Shown piece by piece: positions 35,980-45,804 of a stretch of 64,000 nt of DNA. Location of the stretch: NCBI RefSeq assembly GCF_008014345.1, contig NZ_VPFL01000011.1:1-64000 (forward strand). The letters are read 5' to 3'. The notes beneath the pieces were generated by a model. That model was not told the origin of the DNA, did not search any database, and saw only the letters and a program-made list of their open reading frames with translations. Each line of letters begins with the position of its first letter. Within the stretch, counting starts at the first letter, position 1. A program made the translations under genes and the position numbers. Source of the stretch: Pelomicrobium methylotrophicum. Its GTDB lineage: Bacteria; Pseudomonadota; Gammaproteobacteria; Burkholderiales; UBA6910.

Positions 35980-38403
35980 CTAACGCCGCGAGGCGCGCAT
36001 CACGCCCGGCACTTCCCTCACCAGGGCGAGCAGACGCTTGAGCTGTTCCAGGTGGGCGATTTGAAGCGTGAAAAACATCCGCGCCACGTGACCGCGGGTC
36101 ATCGTGTTGGCGGCGGTGATGTTGATTCTCTCCCGAGCCACCACGTCGTAGATGTCCCGCAGCAGGCCCGGGCGGTCGTTCGCCTCCACCACTACGTCGG
36201 CCTCGAAGGTCATGCCTTCGCCCACGCTCCATTCTGCGTCCATCACCCGCTCGGGGTGGCGCTCGACGAGCTTGGCGAGCGTCGTGCAGCCGCGACGGTG
36301 GATCGACACGCCGCGCCCGCGAGTCACATAGCCGAGAATCGGGTCGGGGGGCGCCGGCCGGCAGCAGCGGGCGAAGACGGTCAGCAGATCCCCCATGCCG
36401 CCCACCAGGATGCCCGCCCCCGACGGGCTGGTGGGACGGTGGACAGGAACCGTCTCTTGTAAGCCTGTCGGCGCCGGCTTCTCGCCGAGGGCTTGGGCAA
36501 GGCTTCGGCTGTTCACTTCCCCGCGAGCGACCGCGGCAAAGAGGTCGTCCACCTTCTGGAAATTCAGCCGCTGCGCCACTTGCTCCAGGCTCATCGCCGT
36601 CAAGCCCCGGCGCGACAGTTCCCGCTCCACGACAGCGCGGCCTTCGGCCAGGCTTTGGGCGAGCTCCAGGCTCTTGAAATACTGCCGCACCTTGGCCCGT
36701 GCCCGGGGACTGCGGATATAGCCCAGCTCGGGGTTGAGCCAGTCCCGTGAAGGCCCACCCTGCTTGGCCGCGATGATCTCCACCCGCTGCCCGTTCTCCA
36801 GCCGATAGTTGAGGGGCACGATGGCGCCATTTACCCGGGCACCGCGGCAACGATGCCCCAGGTCGGAGTGCACGGCGTAGGCGAAGTCCACCGGCGTGGA
36901 CCCCCGCGGCAAGTCGATCACCCGCCCCTGGGGGGTGAGCACGTAGACCGTGTCCTGAAACAGTGCGGTGCGGAACTGCTCGGCCAGCTCAGTGCTGTCG
37001 GAGAGCTCGTCCTTCCACTCTAGAAGCTGCCGAACCCAGGCGATCTTGTCGTCATAGCGCGCGTCCTGGCGCGTGCCCTCCTTGTAGCGCCAGTGGGCAG
37101 CCACTCCCAGCTCCGAATGCTGGTGCATCTCGAAGGTGCGGATCTGCACCTCCAGCGCCTTGCCCTCCGGGCCGATCACCGCCGTGTGCAGCGAGCGGTA
37201 GTGGTTGCCCTTGGGCTTCGCGATGTAGTCGTCGAACTCCTTGGGGATGGGCTGCCAGAGGTTGTGGACCACGCCCAGCGCGGTGTAGCAGTCCTTCACT
37301 TCGTTCACCAGGATGCGTACCGCCCGCGCGTCGTAGATCTCCTCGAAGGGCACCCGCTTGCGACGCATCTTCTTGACGATGCTGTAGATGTGCTTGGGCC
37401 GCCCGGTGATCTCCGCCTTAAGGCCGGCGCGCTCGAGTTCCTCCTTAAGCAGCGCAATCACGCGCCCAATGTAACGCTCTCGGTCCACGCGCCGCTCGTC
37501 GAGCTGGGCGGCGACCTTCTTGTACAGCGCTGGCTCGAGGATGGAGAACGCCCGATCTTCCAGCTCCCATTTGAGCTGCCATACGCCGAGCCGGTTGGCG
37601 AGCGGGGCGAAAATGTCCAGCGTCTCCCGCGCGAGCGCCCGCGCAGCCTCGTCGGAGACTTCCGCCGGCGCGCCCGCGGACGGTGGAGCAGTGCCTGCGC
37701 CCGAAGAGGGGAGGGTGCCCTGGACGCAGCGCCGCTCAGTGGCTGGGGCGGGAAGGGGCGCATGCGGCTGCTCCCGCTCACCCGCTTCGCGCTTCCATGT
37801 CGTAGCCGCCCCGGGAGCGGGCGATAGCGCGCCAGAGTCCGCGGGCGCTACGCGCGCCTGCGCGGTCGCATCCCCGCTCAGCGGGGCCCCTGCTCCACGC
37901 TCCGACGCGCCCGCCAACGCCCGCAACGTCTGCAGCTGGTCGGCGAGCTTGATCAGCACCACCCGCAAGTCCTCCACCATCGCGAGCAGCATCTTGCGCA
38001 GGGCTTCCGTCTGCCCCTGCTGCGCGGCGGTGTCGGAAAGGGCGTGGATCTGGCCCATCCGTACGACCCCTTCGGCCAGGCGCGCAACGGAAGGGGAAAA
38101 CTCCTCGGCAAGCTTCTCGACGGCGTTTTCCAGCCGCCCCGGCGCGTCCATGAGGAGCGCGGCGGCCAGGCTTTCCCCGTCCAGTCGCATCTGGTTCAGG
38201 ATCTCCACGACGCCGAGGACGTGATCGAGCAGCCCTTCGCCGCTCGGGCGCCGCGCGTTCTGATAGAGCGTCTGCGCTCTGCTGAACGCCCGCGCGACCA
38301 ACTCGCGCTCTTGCGGGCCGAGCCGCCCCAGCGCCGCAGCGACAGGGGCGGGAAGCTGCGCTTCAGCGGGCGTGACGGATTGCCTTTCGGTCATAGGGAC
38401 CAT
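35980..38403 (-). CDS. relA: RelA-type (p)ppGpp synthetase with inserted linker
   Basis: Stringent-response alarmone synthetase, 807 residues. The N-terminal HD domain is degenerate (AAALLMDAPGRLE in place of the hydrolase HD motif), as in synthetase-only RelA. The synthetase domain has YDARAVRILVNEVKDCY, KEFDDYIAKPKGNHYRSLHTAV and EVQIRTFEMH. TGS (GRVIDLPRGSTPVDFAY), a conserved-Cys region (ARCCRPAPPDPILGYVT) and an ACT domain follow. About 80 residues of Ala/Pro/Gly-rich sequence separate LQTLRALAG from ETLDIFAPLANRLG, where relatives have a short link. The start at 38403 is the best guess; no clear ribosome site is present. Confidence 0.93.
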   Translation of the reverse strand: MVPMTERQSVTPAEAQLPAPVAAALGRLGPQERELVARAFSRAQTLYQNARRPSGEGLLDHVLGVVEILNQMRLDGESLAAALLMDAPGRLENAVEKLAEEFSPSVARLAEGVVRMGQIHALSDTAAQQGQTEALRKMLLAMVEDLRVVLIKLADQLQTLRALAGASERGAGAPLSGDATAQARVAPADSGALSPAPGAATTWKREAGEREQPHAPLPAPATERRCVQGTLPSSGAGTAPPSAGAPAEVSDEAARALARETLDIFAPLANRLGVWQLKWELEDRAFSILEPALYKKVAAQLDERRVDRERYIGRVIALLKEELERAGLKAEITGRPKHIYSIVKKMRRKRVPFEEIYDARAVRILVNEVKDCYTALGVVHNLWQPIPKEFDDYIAKPKGNHYRSLHTAVIGPEGKALEVQIRTFEMHQHSELGVAAHWRYKEGTRQDARYDDKIAWVRQLLEWKDELSDSTELAEQFRTALFQDTVYVLTPQGRVIDLPRGSTPVDFAYAVHSDLGHRCRGARVNGAIVPLNYRLENGQRVEIIAAKQGGPSRDWLNPELGYIRSPRARAKVRQYFKSLELAQSLAEGRAVVERELSRRGLTAMSLEQVAQRLNFQKVDDLFAAVARGEVNSRSLAQALGEKPAPTGLQETVPVHRPTSPSGAGILVGGMGDLLTVFARCCRPAPPDPILGYVTRGRGVSIHRRGCTTLAKLVERHPERVMDAEWSVGEGMTFEADVVVEANDRPGLLRDIYDVVARERINITAANTMTRGHVARMFFTLQIAHLEQLKRLLALVREVPGVMRASRR
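37665..37910 (-). repeat. GC-rich in-frame insertion within relA
   Basis: About 245 bp encoding roughly 80 low-complexity residues. It holds a repeated GGAGCAG...CTGAGCGG pattern and CCCGCTC/GAGCGGG inverted pieces. It keeps the reading frame. Boundaries are set by eye from family conservation on both sides. Confidence 0.55.
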
Positions 38404-38464
38404 CGGTGCATTATGACACGAACCTTTTTCCTGACGGGTTGCCGCCCGTTCCCACATCCGGCCT

Positions 38465-40828
38465 TTAAGGAAGATGCCAATAGCGGCGCGCAGCCGCACG
38501 GTAGGCGATGACCGTCATTCCCTGTTGGGCGGTGAAGCGCGCGTGCAGCGCCCCGTCCCGGTCGCTGCGATACACGGCGGCGCCCAGCGCCTTGAAGCGA
38601 TCCACCACCTCCGCCCGCGGATGGCCGAAAGGGTTCCGGTAGCCGACCGTAAAGACCACGGCCCGGGGTCGTGCCGCTGCCACGAACGCCGGCGATGACG
38701 AACCACTGCTGCCGTGATGGGGAGCCACCAGCAGCGTCGTGGCCAGTCGATCAGCCTGCGTATCGGCGAGGCGCCGCTCCACCGCCCGGCCGATATCGCC
38801 TGCCAGCAGGGCGCCGCCACCGGCAGCCTCGATCTTGAGCACACAGCTCAAATCGTTGTCGTCGCGGCGCGAATCCGCATAATCCGCCGGCGCGGGGCTC
38901 AGGAACTCGAAGCGGACGCCGTCCCACTCCCACCGTTCCCCCGCTCGGCAGCGGCGATGCTCGGCCGCCGCGCTCGACAGGGGATGATCAGGGGCCAGGA
39001 GCGGATGGCCGTCGGCCAAGGACGACCACATCCGCGCCACGGGCACCGTGGCGAGCACCGAGCGCGTCCCGCCCGCGTGGTCCGCGTCGTCATGGCTCAC
39101 GACGAGCGCATCCAGACGCCGCACCCCTTCCCCGCGCAGGAATGGCACCACCACCCGCCCGCCGCTGTCCGCATCCCGCCCGAAAGCCGGCCCAGTGTCA
39201 TACACCAGCGTGTGGCGTTCCGTGCGCGCCACCACCGCCAGCCCCTGGCCCACGTCCAGCACGTCCACCCACAGCTCGCCCGCGCCGGGCCGCTCGGCCG
39301 AAACGAGGGCGAGCGGCAGCAGTAGCACGGCACCCATCCAGCGGGCTGGAAAGCCACGCGGCAGCAGCAGCCACAGAACCCCGACGACCGCGAGCGGCAC
39401 GCTCCAGGCAGGCGGAGCGTGCTGCTGCCAGACCGCGGCCGGCGCCACCGAGAGCCGCTCGAGCACCGCCCCGCACGCCGCCATCAACTCGTGGGCGATG
39501 ACCAGAAAAACGTCCAGCGGCAGCAGCGCGCCCGCCAGCGTGAGCGGCACCACGGCAAGGCTGACCACAGGAATCGCCAAGGCATTCGCGACGGGAGACA
39601 CCAGCGAGAATTGCTGAAACAGCGCCAGCAGCAGCGGCACCAACGCCAGCGTCACCGCGCCCTGGATACGCACCCAGTGGCTGAGCCGCGTCGCCGTACC
39701 GAGGCGCCCCGCGCTCACGTAGAAGATGACGGCGACGGCGCCGAAGGAAAGCCAGAACCCGGGAGACAGGACCGCCCAAGGGTCCATCCCCATCACTACG
39801 AACAGGGCGGTCGCCAGGACACGGGAAGGAGACTGCACCCGTCCGGTCCAGACCGCCAGCGCCACCACGGCCAACATGTAGAACGTTCTCTGGGTCGGCA
39901 CGGCAAAGCCAGCGAGCAACGCGTAGCCAAACGCCGCCACGGCACCGGCCAGAACCGCCGCCTTGCTCGACGGCAGGCGCAGCGCGAGCGGCGGGATCCG
40001 CCGCCACAGCGCATGGACAAGGCCAAACACCAAGCCCGAGACCATGGTGATGTGCAGCCCCGAGATGCTCATGAGATGATTGACCCCGGTGCGGGTGAAC
40101 ACCTCCCACTGGCTGCGAGGAATGGCATCCTGGTCGCCGATCGCCAGCGCCGCGATCACCCCGGCGTAGGGACGACCCTCGAGGACTGTTCGCAGACGCT
40201 CCCGAACCGCCTCCCGGGCGCGCAGCACCCGCGACGACGGCCGGCCGTCCTCGCCGAGCCGCGCGCTCGGCGCCTGGTCGCGCACGTAGCCGGTGGCGCG
40301 GATGCCGCGCTCGAGCAGCCATGCCTCGTAGTCGAATCCGTGGGGGTTGGCCGTGCCGTGGGGACGGCGGAGCCTGACCGTGAACCGCCAGCGTTCGCCC
40401 CCGCTCACGGGAGGTATCCTCACCCCGTTCTCTTCACCCCTCCGATACCACGTGAGGGCGAGCCGCGACGGCACCTGCGCGTCGGCGGGGGAAATTGCCT
40501 CCACGTCGAACTCGAAGCGCGTGCCGTGCTCCAGCAGCCGGGGCAGGCTCGCCACCACCCCCACCACCTCCACGTCGCGCCCCTCCCACGCCGCCGAAAG
40601 CGCATCCGCCAGCCGCAGCTCGGCGCGAAGCTGGGCCCAGAGGAATCCGACGGCGAAGCCGGTCACCGCGAGCGCGGCCAAGCGCAACCAAGGGCGTCGG
40701 CACAACGAGCACGCAAGAGCGACCGCCAAGGCAACGGGCAGAAGCAACAGCCACCGGCGATCGGGAAGCGACGCCTGCTGCTGCAGCAGGAAGATTCCCA
40801 GGAGAAAGGCGAGCACCGCGGCGCGCAT
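38465..40828 (-). CDS. comEC: ComEC/Rec2 DNA uptake channel protein
   Basis: Inner-membrane channel for transforming DNA, 787 residues. N-terminal helices and a DUF4131 domain (about 25-200) are followed by the competence domain (about 220-500, HLMSISGLHITMVSGLVFG) with many membrane helices, then a metallo-beta-lactamase-like domain (about 520-787; DVLDVGQGLAVV, VVSHDDADHAGG, LLVAPHHGSSGSSSPAFV). Presence of the MBL domain suggests a complete protein. It precedes relA on the same strand, 61 bp apart. Confidence 0.94.
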   Translation of the reverse strand: MRAAVLAFLLGIFLLQQQASLPDRRWLLLLPVALAVALACSLCRRPWLRLAALAVTGFAVGFLWAQLRAELRLADALSAAWEGRDVEVVGVVASLPRLLEHGTRFEFDVEAISPADAQVPSRLALTWYRRGEENGVRIPPVSGGERWRFTVRLRRPHGTANPHGFDYEAWLLERGIRATGYVRDQAPSARLGEDGRPSSRVLRAREAVRERLRTVLEGRPYAGVIAALAIGDQDAIPRSQWEVFTRTGVNHLMSISGLHITMVSGLVFGLVHALWRRIPPLALRLPSSKAAVLAGAVAAFGYALLAGFAVPTQRTFYMLAVVALAVWTGRVQSPSRVLATALFVVMGMDPWAVLSPGFWLSFGAVAVIFYVSAGRLGTATRLSHWVRIQGAVTLALVPLLLALFQQFSLVSPVANALAIPVVSLAVVPLTLAGALLPLDVFLVIAHELMAACGAVLERLSVAPAAVWQQHAPPAWSVPLAVVGVLWLLLPRGFPARWMGAVLLLPLALVSAERPGAGELWVDVLDVGQGLAVVARTERHTLVYDTGPAFGRDADSGGRVVVPFLRGEGVRRLDALVVSHDDADHAGGTRSVLATVPVARMWSSLADGHPLLAPDHPLSSAAAEHRRCRAGERWEWDGVRFEFLSPAPADYADSRRDDNDLSCVLKIEAAGGGALLAGDIGRAVERRLADTQADRLATTLLVAPHHGSSGSSSPAFVAAARPRAVVFTVGYRNPFGHPRAEVVDRFKALGAAVYRSDRDGALHARFTAQQGMTVIAYRAAARRYWHLP

Positions 40829-40970
40829 GGCCCGCCCAATTTACCCGATATCCGGGAACGCCTGCGCACGACCTTTTATGGAGGCTCCTTGGTGTATGAT
40901 TGATCCTCGCCTCGCGCCTGAGGGTTGTCATTCGTCGCCCGGCCTGGCGCCGCTTGCTGCTTTCACGCGA

Positions 40971-41540
40971 ATGCCCCGGAAATACTTCAGGAAATACCTT
41001 CCGACGCAAGAAAGCGTCAAAGGCAGCCGAATTCTCTCGGTCTTCGGCAAGACCCTGCATCACCCCAATCTGTGGCATCTGCACCGACGATCGGTCGCCG
41101 GCGGTGTCGCCGTGGGGCTCTTTTCGGGGCTCATTCCGGGCCCTTTCCAGATGTTGGCTGCGGCGATCCTGGCAGTGATCCTACGGGTGAATCTTCCGGT
41201 AGCCCTGCTCAGCACGCTCTACACCAATCCTTTCACCATCGTGCCCCTGTATTGGGTCGCCTACAAACTCGGAACTCTGGTCACCGGTGGCGGCAGCAAC
41301 GGTCTGCCCCGGAAACCGCTCGAGTTCGGTGACGTGCCGTTCAGCGAATGGGTTCCCGCCCTGATCGACTGGACCGCTTCCCTGGGCAAACCTTTGCTGA
41401 TCGGTTTGCCGATGCTGGCCGCTTGCCTCGCCGTCATCGGTTACTTCGCCGTGCTCTGGTCCTGGCGGCTTTACTATTCGATCCAATGGCGCCGGCGCCG
41501 CAGCCGGCTCGCCCGCTCTGCCCCTCGCAGTCCGTCCTGA
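40971..41540 (+). CDS. DUF2062 membrane protein
   Basis: A 189-residue inner-membrane protein. The MPRKYFRKYLPTQESVKG start and the SVAGGVAVGLFSGLIPGPFQMLAAAILAVILRVNLPVALLSTLYTNPFT-type region (about 43-95) are typical of DUF2062. Two or three helices lie in the middle and one near 145-170; the tail is arginine-rich. Function unknown. ATG at 40971 is chosen from family N-termini. It is divergent from comEC across 142 bp. Confidence 0.85.
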   Translation: MPRKYFRKYLPTQESVKGSRILSVFGKTLHHPNLWHLHRRSVAGGVAVGLFSGLIPGPFQMLAAAILAVILRVNLPVALLSTLYTNPFTIVPLYWVAYKLGTLVTGGGSNGLPRKPLEFGDVPFSEWVPALIDWTASLGKPLLIGLPMLAACLAVIGYFAVLWSWRLYYSIQWRRRRSRLARSAPRSPS

Positions 41541-41547
41541 ACACGCC

Positions 41548-42165
41548 ATGACGCCGCTCTATTGGGAACAGGCCAAGCGAGAGCTGGCGGGCTTAGATCC
41601 TGTGCTCCGGCAGCTCATCCGGCGCTACGACGGGCCGGCGCTGCGCCGGCGCAGCGACGCCTTCACGGCCCTCGCGCGCTCCATCGTCGGCCAGCAGATT
41701 TCGGTCAAGGCGGCGGAATCGGTCTGGCAGCGGCTGGCGGCGGCGTGCGGTGGCGTGAGCCCCGAGGCGCTGCTCGAGCTCGATGAGGCCCAGCTTCGGG
41801 CTTGCGGGCTGTCGGCCCGCAAGGCGGACTATCTCACCGAGCTGGCGCGGCGCTTCAGCGATGGCTCCCTCTCGCTGCAAGCATGGGAGCGATTGGACGA
41901 CGAAGCGCTGATCGCGGAGCTCACGCGGCTGCGGGGCATCGGGCGCTGGACCGCGGAAATGTTCCTGATTTTCTATATGTTGCGCCCCGACGTGCTGCCG
42001 CTGGACGACCTCGGGCTGCAGCGGGCCATGAGCATGCACTATAACAACGACCGGCCGCTGTCCAAGCTCAAGATGCGCTCGATCGCCAAGCGGTGGGTCC
42101 CCTGGCGCTCGGTGGCCACGTGGTACCTGTGGCGCAGCCTGGACCCCATTCCGGTGGAGTACTGA
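41548..42165 (+). CDS. DNA-3-methyladenine glycosylase II (AlkA-type HhH-GPD)
   Basis: Base-excision glycosylase for alkylated purines, 205 residues. FTALARSIVGQQISVKAAESVW begins the HhH-GPD fold; the helix-hairpin-helix is LRGIGRWTAEMFL; the catalytic Asp is in VLPLDDLGLQ. It lacks the N-terminal extra domain of E. coli AlkA and the FeS cysteines of endonuclease III. It starts 7 bp after the DUF2062 gene, so likely cotranscribed. Confidence 0.9.
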   Translation: MTPLYWEQAKRELAGLDPVLRQLIRRYDGPALRRRSDAFTALARSIVGQQISVKAAESVWQRLAAACGGVSPEALLELDEAQLRACGLSARKADYLTELARRFSDGSLSLQAWERLDDEALIAELTRLRGIGRWTAEMFLIFYMLRPDVLPLDDLGLQRAMSMHYNNDRPLSKLKMRSIAKRWVPWRSVATWYLWRSLDPIPVEY

Positions 42166-42199
42166 GCGAGAGGGAAAAACGGGGCGTGAAGAAGTGGGG

Positions 42200-42283
42200 C
42201 AGGTGAGGCCGGAGGCCACGAGCAGGTAAAATCATGCTGCAGACTTTGGCTCTTCATTCCCCCTCGTGCCTGACCCTCACCTG
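42200..42283. repeat. CAGGTGAG / CTCACCTG inverted repeat around a -10 element
   Basis: Perfect 8-bp arms at 42200-42207 and 42276-42283 flank a TAAAAT (42227-42232) before the small membrane protein at 42288. It may be dispersed intergenic repeat DNA or a regulatory site. Confidence 0.35.
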
Positions 42284-42287
42284 ACCG

Positions 42288-42617
42288 ATGACCCACGACG
42301 AATTCGTCTCCGCCTATCGTAGCGGCGCGCTCCGTGTGAAGGTCGACCGCGCGGCCGCCGAGAAGCTGCTGGCCCGCCGGCTGCTGTTGCCCCTGGTGGC
42401 GCTGCCAGTCCTGGGCATCGGCGTCGCCCTGGCGCTGATCGGCCACTTGTGGTTGGGAATCCTCGTTTTCCTGCTGGGGTTTGTGGGGCCGCGCCTCATC
42501 AAGCGCTCGGCGCCCAATTTCATCGTCACCCAGGCGCTTCGGGACGCCGCCTGGTACGCCGACGCCCTCCAGGCGGGCGTGCTCAAGATCGAGGACCCGG
42601 CCGAGAGGCCGCGCTAA
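42288..42617 (+). CDS. Small two-helix membrane protein, unknown function
   Basis: 109 residues: a charged N-terminus ([13 protein letters not shown]), two adjacent membrane helices (about 33-53 and 54-73), then a cytoplasmic tail with [30 protein letters not shown] do not recognise a named family. It is convergent with lolD, and the two stop codons overlap. Confidence 0.7.
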   Translation: MTHDEFVSAYRSGALRVKVDRAAAEKLLARRLLLPLVALPVLGIGVALALIGHLWLGILVFLLGFVGPRLIKRSAPNFIVTQALRDAAWYADALQAGVLKIEDPAERPR

Positions 42618-43363
42618 TCTGCGGCTTTTCCCGGTACCAGCACCCCTTCGTCGAGCCTGAGGATGCGCTGGGCGCCGGCCGCCACTTCGGGATCGTGGGT
42701 GACGATCACGTAGCTCGTGCCGAGCCGCTCGTTCAGCTCCAGCATCAGGCGGAACACGCTGCGGGCGGTGTGGCGGTCCAGGTTGCCGGTGGGTTCGTCG
42801 GCCAGCACGCAGGCCGGATGCGTCACCAGCGCCCGGGCGAGCGCCGCCCGCTGGCGCTCCCCGCCTGAGAGCTCCCCCGGCATGTGATGCAGCCGCGCCG
42901 CCAACCCCACTTGCGCCAGCATCTCCGCCGCCCGAGCCGCTGCTTCGGCTTTCGGTAACCGCCGGATCAAGAGGGGCATGGCCACGTTTTCAAGCGCGGT
43001 AAACTCCGGCAGCAGGTGGTGGAACTGGTAGACAAAGCCAAGGGCCTCGTTGCGCAGGCGGTTGCGCTCGGCTTCGCTGATCCGATGGATGTCACGTCCC
43101 TGCACCCGCACTTCTCCCGCCGTGGGGACATCCAATCCGCCGAGCAGGTGCAGCAGGGTACTTTTTCCCGATCCCGATGCGCCGACGATGGCCACCCGCT
43201 CGCCGCGCTTGACCGCGAGATCCACTCCGAGCAGCACTTCCACGGCGGTCGGGCCCTGACCGTAGGTCTTGCGCAGCCCCCGGCAGGCGATGACCGGCAC
43301 ATCGCTTGCGCGCGGCGAGGCGACGGCTTGCAGGTCGCCCAGCGTGCCCGTCTGGTCATTCAT
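42614..43363 (-). CDS. lolD: Lipoprotein-releasing ABC transporter ATPase LolD
   Basis: Energises extraction of lipoproteins from the inner membrane for transfer to LolA. The 249-residue protein has Walker [11 protein letters not shown], signature [15 protein letters not shown], Walker [12 protein letters not shown] and the H-loop VTHD. It overlaps the lolC stop by eight bases. Confidence 0.94.
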   Translation of the reverse strand: MNDQTGTLGDLQAVASPRASDVPVIACRGLRKTYGQGPTAVEVLLGVDLAVKRGERVAIVGASGSGKSTLLHLLGGLDVPTAGEVRVQGRDIHRISEAERNRLRNEALGFVYQFHHLLPEFTALENVAMPLLIRRLPKAEAAARAAEMLAQVGLAARLHHMPGELSGGERQRAALARALVTHPACVLADEPTGNLDRHTARSVFRLMLELNERLGTSYVIVTHDPEVAAGAQRILRLDEGVLVPGKAAD

Positions 43364-44600
43364 AGCGCAGCGCCTCGGCCGGATTCACCTGGGAAGCCCG
43401 GAAGCTCGGGTAAAGGGTTGCCACCAGGCTCAGGGCAAGCGACACCACGGCGACCGTGACCACGTCCATGGCCTGCAGGTCGGAAGGCAGATCGCTGATC
43501 TGATACACGTCCTTGGCCAGGAATTCGACGCCGAACAGGCCCTCGATGAAGGGCACCACCACGTCCACGTTCCACGCGAGCAGCACCCCGCCCACCACGC
43601 CGATCAGCGTGCCGATGACGCCGATAAGGCAGCCCTGCACCATGAAGATCGTGGTGATGCTCGCGGGTGTGGCGCCCATGGTGCGAAGGATGGCGATATC
43701 GGCCCGCTTGTCGGTCACCACCATCACCAGTGTGGAGACGATGTTGAAGGCGGCGACCGCCACGATCAGCGTCAGGATGATGAACATGACGCGCTTTTCG
43801 ATCTGCACTGCGCGGAAGAAATTGCTGTGCTGCCGGGTCCAGTCGCCCACATACAAGTCCCCCGGCAGCGAGGCCGAAAGCTCCCGGGCGACCCGCGGCG
43901 CGTCGAACAGATCGCGCAGCTTGAGCCGCACGCCCGAGACGGCGTCGCCGAGCCGAAACAGCGCCTGGGCATCGGCCAGGTGTACCAGGGCAAAGCCGCT
44001 GTCGTACTCGTACATGCCGACCTCAAACACGCCCACGACGGTGAACTGCTTGAGCCGGGGCAGGATGCCGGCCGGGGTCACCATCCCCTGAGGCGCCACC
44101 AGCACCACCTTGTCTCCCGGAAAGACGCCGAGGATGCGGGCGAGATCGACCCCCAGGACGATCCCGAACTCGCCGGGCCGAAGCGCCTCCAGGCTGCCGG
44201 AGCGCATGTGGCGCCCCACATCAGCGACCCGGGACTCCGCTTCCGGCTCAATGCCACGCAGCACCACGCCCTGCACCCGCCCCTGATGGGTCAGCATGCC
44301 CTGCCCCAGCACGTAGGGGGCGGCGGCCATCACTTCGGGGTTCCGCTGCGCTTGGGCCTCGACCTCCCGCCACTCGGGCAGCACATTGCCGGGGCCCGAG
44401 ATCTGCACGTGAGAAGCCACGCCCAGGATGCGCGCGCGCAGCTCCTTCTGGAAGCCGTTCATCACCGAGAGCACGACGATCAACGCCGCCACCCCCAAGG
44501 CGATGCCCGCCATGGAGATGAGCGAAATGAACGAGATGAAGTGGTTGCGGCGCTTGGCGCGGGTGTAGCGCAGGCCGACGAAGACTTCGTAGGGTTGCAA
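43356..44600 (-). CDS. lolC: Lipoprotein-releasing ABC transporter permease LolC/LolE
   Basis: Inner-membrane permease, 414 residues from TTG at 44600 ([20 protein letters not shown], the usual family start). A GTG at 44648 with AGGAAG upstream would add 16 residues and remains possible. There is one N-terminal helix (about 22-48, [19 protein letters not shown]), a large periplasmic domain (about 50-265) and three C-terminal helices. Only one permease gene is present, so a homodimeric LolF-like role is possible. Confidence 0.92.
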   Translation of the reverse strand: MQPYEVFVGLRYTRAKRRNHFISFISLISMAGIALGVAALIVVLSVMNGFQKELRARILGVASHVQISGPGNVLPEWREVEAQAQRNPEVMAAAPYVLGQGMLTHQGRVQGVVLRGIEPEAESRVADVGRHMRSGSLEALRPGEFGIVLGVDLARILGVFPGDKVVLVAPQGMVTPAGILPRLKQFTVVGVFEVGMYEYDSGFALVHLADAQALFRLGDAVSGVRLKLRDLFDAPRVARELSASLPGDLYVGDWTRQHSNFFRAVQIEKRVMFIILTLIVAVAAFNIVSTLVMVVTDKRADIAILRTMGATPASITTIFMVQGCLIGVIGTLIGVVGGVLLAWNVDVVVPFIEGLFGVEFLAKDVYQISDLPSDLQAMDVVTVAVVSLALSLVATLYPSFRASQVNPAEALRYE

Positions 44601-44766
44601 TGGGGATCCGCTTTCAGCATTCAGCGCAGGCGGGCCAGAGTCTGCCACATTCTTCCTGCCGGCGCATCATTGCGCCCCGTGCCCGCGGAGCGCCCGAGCC
44701 CCGCGCAACCGCAGTGTACAATTGTTCATTGATCCCAAGCCGCTGCCGGCGGCTCCCCTGCCTGCC

Positions 44767-45801
44767 ATGATTCTCCACTTGCTCGTGTCTGACCTCTTTG
44801 GGTTCGACGCTGCGGACGGCGCGTCGTTCGCCGAGCTCGAGCTTCCGTCGCTCGAGCGGCTGCTCTCCCGCGGCCGGTGGCAGCCGGCCGAGCCGCTGGC
44901 CCTGGAAGCATGGCTGTGCCGCGCATTCGGCGTCGCCCGGCAGCAGGACTGGCCCGTCGCGCCCCTCACGCTGCGGCTGGATGGCGGCACACCGGGCGGC
45001 GCCTACTGGCTGCGGGCCGATCCGGTGCATCTCCAAGTGCAACAGGACCGGGTGATTCTTGCCGACAGCGGCACCTTCGAGATCGGCCAGCCGGAAGCGG
45101 ACGTCCTCACTGATACGTTGAATCGGCATTTCGAGGCCGAGGGGCTGGTCTTCTATCCGATGCGGCCGGACCGGTGGTACGTGCGCTTGGACGCTCCCCC
45201 GCGGCTGCAGACGCATCCGGTGACCGACGTCGCGGGGCGGGACGTGGACGCCTTTCTTCCCGTGGGTGAGGACGCGGGGAATTGGCAGCGCCGCTTGACC
45301 GAGATCCAGATGCTGCTGCACGAGCATCCGCTCAATCTCGAGCGGGAGGCAGCGGGACGGCTTCCGGTCAACAGCGTATGGCTTTGGGGCGGAGGGCGCG
45401 ACCCGGCGCCTCCCCAATCGGCCTACACCGCCGTGTATGCCCGAGATCCCCTCGCCCGGGCCCTCGCCCTCGCCGCCGGCATCCCGGCGCGACCGCTCCC
45501 GGCCTCTGCCCGGGAATGGCTCGCCCGGGTGCGGGAGGAACAGGCGCTGGTGGTCCTCGATGCCCTTCGGGGCGCGGTCCAGTACGGCGACACCCGCGGC
45601 TTCCGGGAAGGGCTCGCCATGCTGGAATCCGAGTGGTTCTCGCCCCTCGAGGCAGCCCTCGAAAACAGTTCCCTGGAGCGCCTGCTGCTCGCGCCCGTCC
45701 CCGCGCCGGCGCGCGTCGAGGTCGCTGGCTCGGACCTGCGCAAGTTCTGGCGCCTGCGCAAAGGCCTCGGGATGTGGGCGGCTCGGGCCGTGAGAGGCTG
45801 A
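44767..45801 (+). CDS. RpfE-type protein / phosphoglycerate mutase-like
   Basis: 344 residues from ATG at 44767 (MILHLLVSDLFGFD). The sequence resembles proteins labelled RpfE-type regulator or cofactor-independent phosphoglycerate mutase-like that sit beside recJ in beta- and gammaproteobacteria. Visible blocks: QTHPVTDVAGRDVDAFLPVG and a NSVWLWGGGR motif near the middle, and a basic C-terminal end (SDLRKFWRLRKGLGMW). I see no complete phosphatase metal-binding set, so enzymatic function is doubtful. It ends 3 bp before recJ. Confidence 0.75.
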   Translation: MILHLLVSDLFGFDAADGASFAELELPSLERLLSRGRWQPAEPLALEAWLCRAFGVARQQDWPVAPLTLRLDGGTPGGAYWLRADPVHLQVQQDRVILADSGTFEIGQPEADVLTDTLNRHFEAEGLVFYPMRPDRWYVRLDAPPRLQTHPVTDVAGRDVDAFLPVGEDAGNWQRRLTEIQMLLHEHPLNLEREAAGRLPVNSVWLWGGGRDPAPPQSAYTAVYARDPLARALALAAGIPARPLPASAREWLARVREEQALVVLDALRGAVQYGDTRGFREGLAMLESEWFSPLEAALENSSLERLLLAPVPAPARVEVAGSDLRKFWRLRKGLGMWAARAVRG

Positions 45802-45804
45802 CCC

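Noticed and set aside
38404-38499. Extension of relA to a start at 38499
   Set aside because: The extra 32 residues overlap comEC, are unlike RelA N-termini and have no ribosome site.
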